Shown here piece by piece: positions 8,091-17,422 of a DNA stretch of 64,000 nucleotides (positions are counted from its first letter, which is position 1; each line of letters starts with the position of its first letter). Source of the DNA: Burkholderiaceae bacterium. GTDB lineage: Bacteria; Pseudomonadota; Gammaproteobacteria; Burkholderiales; Burkholderiaceae_C. The DNA is taken from assembly GCA_017992055.1 (NCBI GenBank), contig JAGOPK010000001.1, positions 806,001 to 870,000 of the forward strand, given 5' to 3'. The translations under genes were made by a program, and so were the position numbers. Under the pieces are notes generated by a model. It was not told the origin of the DNA, did not search any database, and saw only the letters and a program-made list of their open reading frames with translations.

Positions 8091-9025
8091 GTGCCCGGTT
8101 CGTTGGCGTGGTCAGAGCTTGGGCCCTGGGCGCGCTGGGCGCGTTGTGCGTTGGCGCGTCGGCGGCCACGCCGTACACCTTGCCAACCCCCATGTCGCGC
8201 CCCGGTTTCCTGGCCGTGCAACCCTGGGATGTCAACGATGCCGGCGTCGTTGTGGGCGCCTCGGATGCGGAGGCCTTTGTTCTCGAGGCAGGGGATCTCC
8301 GTTCCTTGGCCTTGCCATTTGTGCACGCCAGGGCCATTGCAACCGGCATATCCAATCAGGGCCTGATCGTCGGCACTTACTACGATGCTCAGGAATCGGC
8401 CCAGGGCTTTCTGTACGAAGACGGAACCTACTCCACCTACAGCGTGGCATCGGGGTCCAATACCTCGATCCGGCACGTTTCTTCGGACGGTCGATTCATC
8501 TCCGGAACGTTCTCGGGTTCCGGCGGATGGATGCATGGCTTTGTCCTGGATCGCTGGACGGGCGCGTTCACCGATGTCTTCACACCCGGTACGCTGACCA
8601 TCGCGCAAGGCGTCAACATCCACGGTCAGGTGGTCGGCAGCTATTCCGCAGCCAGCGGCAGAGGCGCCTTCGTTTTGGACACCGTCAGCGGCCAGCGGAC
8701 GGACCACGCCACTCTGGGCGGTCTGGATCGGGTTTTCTTTCGCGACATCAATGACAGCGGCTTGATCGCTGGAAGCCTGGGTTCTCGCGCATTTGTCGGC
8801 GTGGTGGACGACCTCTATTTGTTCCCGGATGAAGCGGGCGTCGATGTGAGCTTCGGGTACGGGCTGAACAATCGGGGCGATCTGGTCGGCTTTTCCGAGA
8901 ACTTCGCGGACGGCTCTCTGCTTGGCTGGGTCGCCGCTCCTGTGCCCGAACCGCATGCCCTGGCGCTCTGGATCCTGGGCGCACTGGCCATGCTGACCAG
9001 ACGGCAGCGCCGCAGCCGGTTCTAG
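8087..9025 (+). CDS. HAF-repeat PEP-CTERM exported protein
   Basis: The 312-residue product starts at ATG 8087, sharing ATGA with the previous stop, so the pair is translationally coupled. A signal peptide (about 8-27, ending GASAATP) precedes repeats of about 45 residues with the pattern Asn/Ser-x-x-Gly-x-(I/V)-x-G, for example VNDAGVVVGAS, ISNQGLIVGTY, VNIHGQVVGSY, INDSGLIAGS and LNNRGDLVGF. These match the HAF extracellular repeats seen in PEP-CTERM proteins. The C-terminus is VPEPHALALWILGALAML followed by TRRQRRSRF, a complete sorting signal with basic tail. Repeats probably fold as a beta-propeller. No exosortase gene is in the window. Confidence 0.8.
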   Translation: MSARFVGVVRAWALGALGALCVGASAATPYTLPTPMSRPGFLAVQPWDVNDAGVVVGASDAEAFVLEAGDLRSLALPFVHARAIATGISNQGLIVGTYYDAQESAQGFLYEDGTYSTYSVASGSNTSIRHVSSDGRFISGTFSGSGGWMHGFVLDRWTGAFTDVFTPGTLTIAQGVNIHGQVVGSYSAASGRGAFVLDTVSGQRTDHATLGGLDRVFFRDINDSGLIAGSLGSRAFVGVVDDLYLFPDEAGVDVSFGYGLNNRGDLVGFSENFADGSLLGWVAAPVPEPHALALWILGALAMLTRRQRRSRF

Positions 9026-9029
9026 ACCA

Positions 9030-9065
9030 GGCAAGCCGTCCGGCACAGGGTCCGGACGGCTTGCC
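9030..9065 (+). terminator. Long perfect stem-loop after PEP-CTERM pair
   Basis: GGCAAGCCGTCCGG (9030-9043) and its exact complement CCGGACGGCTTGCC (9052-9065) form a 14-bp stem with an 8-base loop, five bases after the HAF gene stop. No T-run follows, so it may act as an RNA-stabilising end, a Rho-assisted stop or a weak terminator rather than a classic intrinsic one. Confidence 0.65.
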
Positions 9066-9100
9066 ACAGTCCGGGTTCGGACCTTTCCTATGATGGTCCG

Positions 9101-11698
9101 ATGTCCGGCGTTCATCACGGCGTTCAAGACCTGCAGGCCTGGTTCAGCGCCCGCGGCTGGGCGCCGTTCGACTTCCAGCGCGAGGTCTGGTCGGCGATGG
9201 GCGAGGGCGCCAGCGGCCTGCTGCATGCCACCACCGGCGCCGGCAAGACCCTGGCCGTGGCCCTGGGCGCCTGGGCGCGGGCGCGGCAGCTGGGCCTGCC
9301 GCTGCAGGGCGGTGCCACGCCGCCGCCCCTGGGCGTGCTGTGGCTGACGCCGATGCGCGCCCTGGCCGCCGACACCCACCGCGCCCTGGCCGGCCCGCTG
9401 GCCGATCTGGCGCCGGCCTGGAGCCTGGGCCTGCGCAGCGGCGACACGCCCAGCGCCGAGCGCGCGCGGCAGGACCGCCGCCTGCCCACGGTGCTGGTGA
9501 GCACGCCCGAATCGGCCACGCTGCTGATGAGCCGGGCCGATGCACGCGAGCGCCTGGGCGGCATCCACAGCGTGGTCGTCGACGAATGGCATGAGCAGGT
9601 CGGCAACAAGCGCGGCGTGCAGGTGCAGCTGCTGCTGGCACGGCTGGCCTCGTGGAATCCCGGCCTGGTGGTCTGGGGCCTGTCGGCCACGCTGGGCAAC
9701 CTGCCCGAGGCCCTGGCCATGCTGCTGCCCGCACCGCCGCCAGGCAGCCAGGCCCCGCCGCCGCGCCTGGTGCGTGGCCGCATGGCCAAGGCCCTGGTCA
9801 TCGACACCTTGCTGCCGGCCCAGCCGGGCCGCTTCTCCTGGGGCGGCCACCTGGGCGCGCAGATGCAGCAGCCGGTGGCCGACGAGCTGGCGCGCACCGC
9901 CGCGGCCGGCGGCACGGCCCTGGTGTTCACCAATGTGCGCTCGCAGGCCGAGGCCTGGTATCAGCTGATCCTGGCCGCCCGGCCCGAGCTGGCCGGCCGC
10001 ATCGCCCTGCACCACGGCTCGCTGGACAAGTCGGTGCGCGAATGGGTGGAGGCCGGCCTGAAGAACGGCACGCTGGCCGCCGTGGTGGCCACCTCGTCGC
10101 TGGACCTGGGCGTGGACTTCCTGCCGGTCGAGCGTGTGCTGCAGATCGGCTCGGCCAAGGGCGTGGCGCGGCTGTTGCAGCGCGCCGGCCGTTCGGGCCA
10201 CCAGCCGGGCCGGCCCAGCCGCATCACCCTGGTGCCGACCAATACGCTGGAGCTGGTGGAGGCCGCCGCCGCACGCCGGGCGGTGCTGGCCGGCCGGGTG
10301 GAGCCGCGCAGCGCGCCCGAGGCGCCGCTGGACGTGCTGGTGCAGCACCTGGTGACGGTGGCGCTGGGTGGCGGCTTCGAGGCCGAGGCCTTGTATGCCG
10401 AGCTGCGCCGTGCCTGGAGCTACCGCGCGCTGACGCGCGAGGCCTTCCAGTGGGCGCTGGACTTCGTGCTGCGCGGCGGCGACTCGCTCACCGCCTATCC
10501 CGAGTACCACCGCGTGCGGCTGCGCGATGGCGTCTACCGCGTGGAGGACCGCGGCATCGCTCACCGCCACCGGCTGCAGATCGGCACCATCGTCGGCGAC
10601 TCGACGATGCTGGTGAAGTGGCTGTCGGGAGGCACGATAGGTCAGGTCGAGGAGGGCTTCATCGCCCGCCTCAACAAGGGCGACTGCTTCGTCTTTGCCG
10701 GCCGCGTGCTGGAGTACGTGCGCACCCAGGACATGGTGGCCTATGTGCGCAAGAGCAACGGCCAGCGTGGCGTCGTGCCCAGCTGGAACGGCGGGCGCAT
10801 GCCGCTGTCGTCCGAGCTGGCCGATGCCACGCTGGAGGTGCTGGACGACTGCGCGCGCTGGCTGGAAGGCGTGGAAGGCGGCGCGGGCGGGATGGCCGGG
10901 GAGGCGCCGGCCGATCCCGAGCTGCATGCGGCGCGCCCGATGCTGGCCGCCCAGTTGCGCCTGTCGCGCCTGCCGGGTGCGCAGCGCCTGCTGATCGAGC
11001 GCTACCGCTCCCGCGAGGGCCACCACCTGTTCGTCTATCCGTTCGCCGGGCGCCTGGTGCACCTGGGCCTGGCCAGCCTGCTGGCCTGGCGGCTGGCACG
11101 CCAGCGGCCCAACACCTTCTCGATCAGCATCAACGACCATGGCTTCGAGCTGCTGTCGGCCGAGCCCGTCGACGAGGCCGGCCTGGTCGACGGCGCCCTG
11201 CTGGACGAGGGCCCCGACCTGCTGCACGACGTGCTGGCCAGCCTCAACAGCAGCGAGCTGGCGCAGCGGCGCTTCCGCGAGATCGCGCGTGTGGCCGGCC
11301 TGGTGTTCGGCGGTTATCCCGGCGCGCCCAAGAGCAGCAAGCAGCTGCAGGCCTCGGCCGGCCTGTTCTACCAGGTGTTCCGCCAGTACGACCCCGGCAA
11401 CCGCCTGCTGGGCCAGGCCGAGTCCGAGGTGCTGGCCCAGGAGCTGGAGCTGGGCCGCCTGGCCGCCAGCCTGCGCCGGCTGCGCGGCCAGCGCCGCGAG
11501 GCGGTGCAGCTGCGCGCGCCCAGCCCCTGGGCGCTGGCGCTGATGGTCGAGCGCTTCCGCGAGCAGCTGTCCACCGAGAAGCTGGCCGACCGGCTGGCGC
11601 GCATGCTGGCCGATGCCGAGGCGCTGCTGGGCGAGGAGGGCGGGGCGCCGTCAGCCGCCGTCGCTGCGCGCAAAAAACCGGCCGTTCGCCGCCGCTGA
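9101..11698 (+). CDS. Lhr-like ATP-dependent DEXH helicase (ligase-associated type)
   Basis: The 865-residue superfamily-2 helicase carries motif I ATTGAGKT (about 43-50), motif II as VVVDEWHE (about 165), motif III LSATLGN, motif [12 protein letters not shown] and motif [10 protein letters not shown]. After these come the winged-helix and C-terminal domains typical of Lhr proteins. It best fits the shorter bacterial group often encoded with an ATP-dependent DNA ligase, an exonuclease and a phosphoesterase for DNA repair. None of those partners is in the window. A TATGAT hexamer (9089-9094) lies only six bases before the ATG and no Shine-Dalgarno is visible, hinting at a leaderless message. 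Confidence 0.85.
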   Translation: MSGVHHGVQDLQAWFSARGWAPFDFQREVWSAMGEGASGLLHATTGAGKTLAVALGAWARARQLGLPLQGGATPPPLGVLWLTPMRALAADTHRALAGPLADLAPAWSLGLRSGDTPSAERARQDRRLPTVLVSTPESATLLMSRADARERLGGIHSVVVDEWHEQVGNKRGVQVQLLLARLASWNPGLVVWGLSATLGNLPEALAMLLPAPPPGSQAPPPRLVRGRMAKALVIDTLLPAQPGRFSWGGHLGAQMQQPVADELARTAAAGGTALVFTNVRSQAEAWYQLILAARPELAGRIALHHGSLDKSVREWVEAGLKNGTLAAVVATSSLDLGVDFLPVERVLQIGSAKGVARLLQRAGRSGHQPGRPSRITLVPTNTLELVEAAAARRAVLAGRVEPRSAPEAPLDVLVQHLVTVALGGGFEAEALYAELRRAWSYRALTREAFQWALDFVLRGGDSLTAYPEYHRVRLRDGVYRVEDRGIAHRHRLQIGTIVGDSTMLVKWLSGGTIGQVEEGFIARLNKGDCFVFAGRVLEYVRTQDMVAYVRKSNGQRGVVPSWNGGRMPLSSELADATLEVLDDCARWLEGVEGGAGGMAGEAPADPELHAARPMLAAQLRLSRLPGAQRLLIERYRSREGHHLFVYPFAGRLVHLGLASLLAWRLARQRPNTFSISINDHGFELLSAEPVDEAGLVDGALLDEGPDLLHDVLASLNSSELAQRRFREIARVAGLVFGGYPGAPKSSKQLQASAGLFYQVFRQYDPGNRLLGQAESEVLAQELELGRLAASLRRLRGQRREAVQLRAPSPWALALMVERFREQLSTEKLADRLARMLADAEALLGEEGGAPSAAVAARKKPAVRRR

Positions 11699-11741
11699 TC
11701 GGCGCATCGCGCCAGCGCGCTCCGGGCGAGCATCGCCGGAG

Positions 11742-12617
11742 ATGAGTCCGCCCGTGCCCGACACCGTTCTGCCGTCCACCGGTTCCGCCACCGGCCCGCT
11801 GCGCCGCAGCCAGCGCCTGCTGACCGCCCTGCTGGGCCTGCTGGCCCTGGTGGGCGTGCTCACCGGCGTGTCGCTGCACCGCGCCAGCCAGCTCGACGAG
11901 GCGCTGAGCCGGCTCGACGACAGCGCCTGGCCGTCGGTGCGTGCGGTGCACGGCCTGGCCCTGCTGGTCGACGAGGCGCGTGGCATGGAGGCCCTGCACC
12001 TGCTGCTGGACAGCGAGGCGGAGCGCCGCGAGGTCGAGACCCGGCTGGCGCGCCAGCGCAGCCGCATCGCCGAGCGCCTGGCGGCCCAGGCCTCGCGCAC
12101 CAGTGATGCCGCCGAGCGCCGCCACCTGGCCGAGGTCAACGGCGCCGCCGCCGCCTGGTGGGGCGTGCAGGACCGGGTGCTGGCTGCCTCGCGCGCGGCG
12201 CCGGCCGATGCCGTGCAGGCCCAGCGGGCGCGCACGCTGATGACCGGCGAGTCCCAGGCCGCCTACCGCCAGCTGCTGGATGCGCTGGAAGCCTGGTGGC
12301 AGCACCACGACCAGCAGGCCCAGTTCCCGCCCAGCAAGGCGCGGGGCGGGGCGCTGCAGGGCCTGCGCGGCCTGCACCTGCTCAACGGCCTGGCCCTGCT
12401 GCTGGGCGTGGCCGCGCTGGCCCTGGCCGGTGCGGCCTGGCGTTCGCTGCGCGAGGCCGGCGCCGACCGGCATGGCGCCGCGCGGGCGGCGGCAGGCCCA
12501 CCCGCCGGCGACCGCCATGCCGAGGCCGCGGCGGCCCTGCTGGACCAGCTGGCCCAGCGGCCCCGGCCCGAGGCGGCCGATCCCGTGGCGCCGCCACGCA
12601 GCAAGGACCTGGCCTGA
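11742..12617 (+). CDS. Membrane four-helix-bundle sensor-like protein without output domain
   Basis: This 291-residue protein has a transmembrane helix at about 26-46, a periplasmic helical region (about 47-200) resembling the four-helix-bundle ligand domain of chemoreceptors, and a second hydrophobic helix (about 212-230, GLALLLGVAALALAGAAW). A cytoplasmic tail of some 60 Ala/Pro-rich residues follows, with no HAMP, kinase, GGDEF or methyl-accepting domain. A GGAGA precedes ATG 11742. It sits 29 bases before the sigma54 activator, so a sensory partnership with that regulator is a reasonable but untested guess. A truncated chemoreceptor is the alternative. Confidence 0.6.
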   Translation: MSPPVPDTVLPSTGSATGPLRRSQRLLTALLGLLALVGVLTGVSLHRASQLDEALSRLDDSAWPSVRAVHGLALLVDEARGMEALHLLLDSEAERREVETRLARQRSRIAERLAAQASRTSDAAERRHLAEVNGAAAAWWGVQDRVLAASRAAPADAVQAQRARTLMTGESQAAYRQLLDALEAWWQHHDQQAQFPPSKARGGALQGLRGLHLLNGLALLLGVAALALAGAAWRSLREAGADRHGAARAAAGPPAGDRHAEAAAALLDQLAQRPRPEAADPVAPPRSKDLA

Positions 12618-12646
12618 GCGCTCGCGGCGCTACAGTGCGGCACGCC

Positions 12647-14191
<1,545 letters not shown>

Positions 14192-14216
14192 GCGCCGGCC
14201 CCGGCCCGGCCGCCGC

Positions 14217-14245
14217 GTGACAGCGGAGGCGAACGAATTTATCAT
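14217..14245 (+). promoter_or_regulatory. Sigma70-type promoter ahead of the 14299 gene
   Basis: GTGACA (14217-14222) and TATCAT (14240-14245) are separated by exactly 17 bases; each matches five of six consensus positions. It is the AT-richest spot in this area. A start about seven bases downstream would leave a leader of roughly 47 bases before ATG 14299. Confidence 0.65.
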
Positions 14246-14298
14246 TTAGGCCTTGCCACCCCGCGATCCAGCCCAATGCCGGGCCTTTCCGCGCCACC

Positions 14299-14673
14299 AT
14301 GCCCTATACGCTGACCTGGGAGCCCCAAGGGGTCTGCCGCCGCTACCACGGTGACATGAGCATCGCCGAGCGGCGGCGCTCCTTCGACGAGATCGCCGCC
14401 GACGAGCGCTTCGACGGGCTGCGCTTTGCCATCACCGACTACCTGGACGTGGCCCATTACGAGATCACGCCGATGGCCACGATGGAAATCGCGGCCATGC
14501 ACATCGGGCCGCTGATCACCAACCCGCGCATGGTCATGGCGGCGGTGGTGACGCGGCCCGACATCGTGGCTGCGATCGAGGATTTCCGCAGCCAGGGCTT
14601 CACGCACGCGGCCTACCGCATCTTCGCCACCCAGGCCGAAGCCCGGGACTGGATCGAGGGCCTGGACGGCTGA
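14299..14673 (+). CDS. Hypothetical protein, SpoIIAA/STAS-like size and pattern
   Basis: This 124-residue soluble protein begins with a beta-strand pattern (YTLTWEPQGVCRRYHGDM). Alternating strands and helices follow (FDGLRFAITDYLDV, MVMAAVVTRPDIVAAIEDF), reminiscent of small SpoIIAA-like or STAS-like folds. No catalytic motif is evident and I do not assign a function. It has its own good promoter (14217-14245). The next gene starts 18 bases later on the same strand, so the two may be co-transcribed. Confidence 0.6.
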   Translation: MPYTLTWEPQGVCRRYHGDMSIAERRRSFDEIAADERFDGLRFAITDYLDVAHYEITPMATMEIAAMHIGPLITNPRMVMAAVVTRPDIVAAIEDFRSQGFTHAAYRIFATQAEARDWIEGLDG

Positions 14674-14691
14674 GCCGGCGGGCGGACGGCC

Positions 14692-15423
14692 TTGGCACAC
14701 CGCCCCCCGGTCTGGCCCACGTCGGCCACCCGCCGCCGGCTGCTGCTGATGCCGGTTGCCGCGGTCGTGATACCCGGCCCGGCCTGCGCCGACGAGGCCG
14801 ACTGGCGCAGGCTGTCCGATGCCCCCGATGCCGCACCGGATGCCGCAACGCGCCGTCCGCTGCCGGCCGCCGATGCGCCGTCCAGCCATGCCGAGGCGCT
14901 GCGCCGCTGGACCTCGGCCGAGGCCATGGCCGGCTGGCTGGGCGCGCACTTCGAATACGACGCAACGCGCGCGCTGGCGCTGTCGGAAACCGCGCGCCAG
15001 GCCCGGCCGGCCGACGCGACCCATACGATCCACACGCCCGAGGCCTTTTTTGCCCGGCCGCGTGGCATCTGCGTGGACCTGGCGCATTTCGCCGTGGCCA
15101 CGTTGCGCCAGATCGAGCCGCAGGCCCAGGCGGCCTATCTGATGATCGAGTTCGAGCCGGTGCAGATCGCCGGCCAGCTGCTGCGCCGGCACTGGCTGGC
15201 GGCCTTCCAGCGCGACGGCCGGCATTTTTTCGTCGCCGATTCCAAGCGGCCGGGCCATCTGGCCGGGCCTTGTGCCAGCGTCGAGCAGTTCCTCGCCGAC
15301 TATGCGGCCTACCGCGGCCGGCCCATCGTCGCCCACCGTCTGCTGGCCAGCCACCAGCGCCAGCTGCGCCGCCAGGCGCCGCGGGCGCTGCGCACCGACG
15401 CCGCGCCCGATCCGGCGCTCTGA
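14692..15423 (+). CDS. Exported transglutaminase-like cysteine protease family protein
   Basis: With a TTG start at 14692 the product is 243 residues and has a signal-peptide-like start (RRR, then LLLMPVAAVVI, then ACADEA). An internal ATG at 14749 would delete the basic n-region. The body contains Cys in RGICVDLAHFA (about 126), His in RRHWLAAF and Asp in FVADSKRPG. This order and spacing fit the Cys-His-Asp triad of transglutaminase-like proteins. It would act in the periplasm on peptide or protein substrates. A GC-rich double hairpin follows. The family call is moderately sure; substrate unknown. Confidence 0.6.
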   Translation: MAHRPPVWPTSATRRRLLLMPVAAVVIPGPACADEADWRRLSDAPDAAPDAATRRPLPAADAPSSHAEALRRWTSAEAMAGWLGAHFEYDATRALALSETARQARPADATHTIHTPEAFFARPRGICVDLAHFAVATLRQIEPQAQAAYLMIEFEPVQIAGQLLRRHWLAAFQRDGRHFFVADSKRPGHLAGPCASVEQFLADYAAYRGRPIVAHRLLASHQRQLRRQAPRALRTDAAPDPAL

Positions 15424-15468
15424 GCGCCCCCAGGGCCGGGCTGCGCCCAGCCCGCCCCCCGCGGGGGT

Positions 15469-15537
15469 TTAAGGTGCCCGGCAAAGCCGGTTCACCTTAA
15501 GAGGCCGCGGCCCATCACCGCCGGTGATGCCGCGGCC
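15469..15537. repeat. Two adjacent hairpins in the 15424-15584 intergenic region
   Basis: The first palindrome is TTAAGGTG (15469-15476) with CACCTTAA (15493-15500), containing an inner CCGGC-AAA-GCCGG stem. The second starts three bases later: GGCCGCGG (15503-15510) pairs with CCGCGGCC (15530-15537) around CATCACCG/CGGTGATG (15513-15529). No T-run follows either. The pair could end transcription of the transglutaminase-like gene or be REP-like elements; there is no other copy that I noticed in the window. Confidence 0.6.
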
Positions 15538-15584
15538 CCAGCCCGGCATGGGCTGCTGTGGCGGGCCCGCCGCAGAATCGGCCC

Positions 15585-16562
15585 ATGCCGTCCACGCTGT
15601 CCTCGCCTTCCAGCCCGGTTCCTGCCGCCTTCGCCGCCCTGCCGCCGGGCGCCACCGTGGCCATCGTCGCACCGGCCGGGCCGGCGCCGGCCGAGCGGCT
15701 GGCGGCGGTGCCGGCCCTGCTGACGGCCCAGGGCTGGCAGGCCCGGATCTATCCCGGCTGCCATGCCGGCCACCCGTCGCTGGGCTTTCTGGCCGCGCCG
15801 GACGCGCAGCGCCTGGCCGATCTGCAGGCGGCACTGGCCGATCCCGGCGTGGCGGCGATCTGGTGCCTGCGCGGCGGCCATGGCAGCGCCCGACTGCTGC
15901 CGCATCTGGACCTGGCCGCCGTGCGCGCCGCGGCCAAGCCGCTGATCGGCTACAGCGACATCACGGCGCTGTTTGCGCTGTGGGCCCAGGCCGGTGTGCC
16001 GGCCCTGCATGCGCCGATGCCGGCGTCCGATCTGCTGCTGCCGGGCCAGGTCGCCGAGGCCCAGGCCGATGCCGCGGCGCTGTTTGCCGTGTTGCGCGAG
16101 GGCCTGGCCGAGGGTGCGCTGTTGGCGCCCGAGCTGCAGCCCGGCGCCTGGCGGCTGCACGGCGCCGGTGACGGCCGCGCCACCGGCCGCCTGTTCGGCG
16201 GCAACCTGGCCGTGCTGGCGGCGTTGTGCGGCACGCCCTGGGAGCCCCGGCTGCGCGATGGCGAAGGCGGCCTGCTGTTCATCGAGGACGTGGGCGAGGC
16301 CCCCTACCGCGTCGACCGCCTGCTGCTGCAGCTGCGCCTGGCCGGCGTGCTGGACGGCCTGGCCGGGGTGCTGGTGGGCCGCTTCAGCGAGGCCGACGAT
16401 GCCACGCCGGTGCTGCAGGACCAGCTGGGCGCGCTGGGCCTGCCGGTGCTGGCCGGCTGGCCCAGCGGCCATGGCCGGCCGAACCGGCCGCTGCCGCTGG
16501 GCCTGAGGGCCACGCTGGACGTGGCCGCCGGCACGCTGCGCCTGCACGGGGCGGCGGCATGA
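15585..16562 (+). CDS. Muramoyltetrapeptide LD-carboxypeptidase (peptidase S66)
   Basis: This 325-residue serine peptidase family S66 protein cleaves the L,D-bond to the terminal D-Ala of murein tetrapeptides during cell-wall recycling. The N-terminal part has GATVAIVAPAGP and CLRGGHGSARLLPHLD. The nucleophile is Ser in IGYSDITALFALW (about 125). The Glu is in LLFIEDVGEAPYRVDRLL and the His in WPSGHGRPNRPLPLG, matching the Ser-Glu-His triad of LdcA. There is no signal peptide, so it is cytoplasmic. ATG 15585 is preceded by CAGAAT six bases upstream and no Shine-Dalgarno. Its stop overlaps the amidase start as ATGA. MccF-type immunity proteins share the fold but the context favours murein recycling. 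Confidence 0.85.
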   Translation: MPSTLSSPSSPVPAAFAALPPGATVAIVAPAGPAPAERLAAVPALLTAQGWQARIYPGCHAGHPSLGFLAAPDAQRLADLQAALADPGVAAIWCLRGGHGSARLLPHLDLAAVRAAAKPLIGYSDITALFALWAQAGVPALHAPMPASDLLLPGQVAEAQADAAALFAVLREGLAEGALLAPELQPGAWRLHGAGDGRATGRLFGGNLAVLAALCGTPWEPRLRDGEGGLLFIEDVGEAPYRVDRLLLQLRLAGVLDGLAGVLVGRFSEADDATPVLQDQLGALGLPVLAGWPSGHGRPNRPLPLGLRATLDVAAGTLRLHGAAA

Positions 16563-17404
16563 GGCCGCCGCGCGGCGGCCCTGCGCTGGCCCTGGCCGCC
16601 GCGGCCCTGCTGGCCGGCTGCGCCAGCGGCCTGCGCATCGACGAGTCGTACAGCGCGCGCTCGCAGGACAGCCGCGTGCAGCACATCGTGCTGCACTACA
16701 CCACCGGCAGCTTTGCCGGCGCGCTGAAGGTGCTGACCGAGGGCCGCGTCAGCAGCCACTACCTGGTGCGCCGCGAGCCGCCGTCCATCCTGCGCCTGGT
16801 GCCCGAGGACCGGCGCGCCTTCCATGCCGGGCTCAGCAGCTGGGAGGGCGTCAACGGCATCAATGCCAGCTCCATCGGCATCGAGATCGACAACGCCGGC
16901 TTCATCGACCATGCCCAGGGCCGCTACACGCCCTTCGACGCGGCCCAGATCGACCAGGTGATCGCCCTGGTGGCCGACATTGCCAAGCGCCATGGCGTGA
17001 AGCCGCACCGCATCGTCGGCCACAGCGACATCGCGCCCACGCGCAAGCAGGACCCGGGGCCGCTGTTCCCCTGGCAGCGCCTGGCCGATGCCGGCCTGGT
17101 GCCCTGGCCCGATGCGGCCCAGGTGGAGGCGGCGCGTGCAGCCTTCGAGGCCGACGGCGCCACGCTGCCCGACATCGCCTGGTTCCAGAGCCGTCTGGCC
17201 CAGGCGGGTTATGCCGTGCCACGCCACGGCCAGGCCGATGCCGAGACCCGCGACGTGCTGGTGGCGTTTCAGATGAAGTACCGGCCGCGGCTGTTCAACG
17301 GCCGGCCCGATGCCGAGACCGCGGCCCTGCTGCAGGTCATCACCACGCCGGGCGGCCTGCTGATCGCCGATGACCAGGGCCGGCGCCAGCCCTATCAGCG
17401 CTGA
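16559..17404 (+). CDS. N-acetylmuramoyl-L-alanine amidase lipoprotein (AmiD-like)
   Basis: This 281-residue protein has a lipobox LLAGC (Cys21) and should sit in the outer membrane facing the periplasm. The Amidase_2 domain covers about 35-185, with zinc-ligand regions HIVLHYTTG, FHAGLSSW and IVGHSDIAPTRKQDPG. A C-terminal peptidoglycan-binding helical domain spans about 195-270. It would cut the amide between MurNAc and L-Ala in released or anhydro-muropeptides, as AmiD does. The start overlaps the LD-carboxypeptidase stop, which supports a shared murein-recycling job. Confidence 0.85.
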   Translation: MRPPRGGPALALAAAALLAGCASGLRIDESYSARSQDSRVQHIVLHYTTGSFAGALKVLTEGRVSSHYLVRREPPSILRLVPEDRRAFHAGLSSWEGVNGINASSIGIEIDNAGFIDHAQGRYTPFDAAQIDQVIALVADIAKRHGVKPHRIVGHSDIAPTRKQDPGPLFPWQRLADAGLVPWPDAAQVEAARAAFEADGATLPDIAWFQSRLAQAGYAVPRHGQADAETRDVLVAFQMKYRPRLFNGRPDAETAALLQVITTPGGLLIADDQGRRQPYQR

Positions 17405-17422
17405 GCCGCGGGCCTGGCCACG

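Noticed and set aside
8081-11227. 1048-codon leftward open frame opposite the HAF and helicase genes
   Set aside because: It crosses two real genes and the intergenic hairpin, and its Gln/His/Arg-rich sequence is typical of antisense frames in GC-rich DNA.
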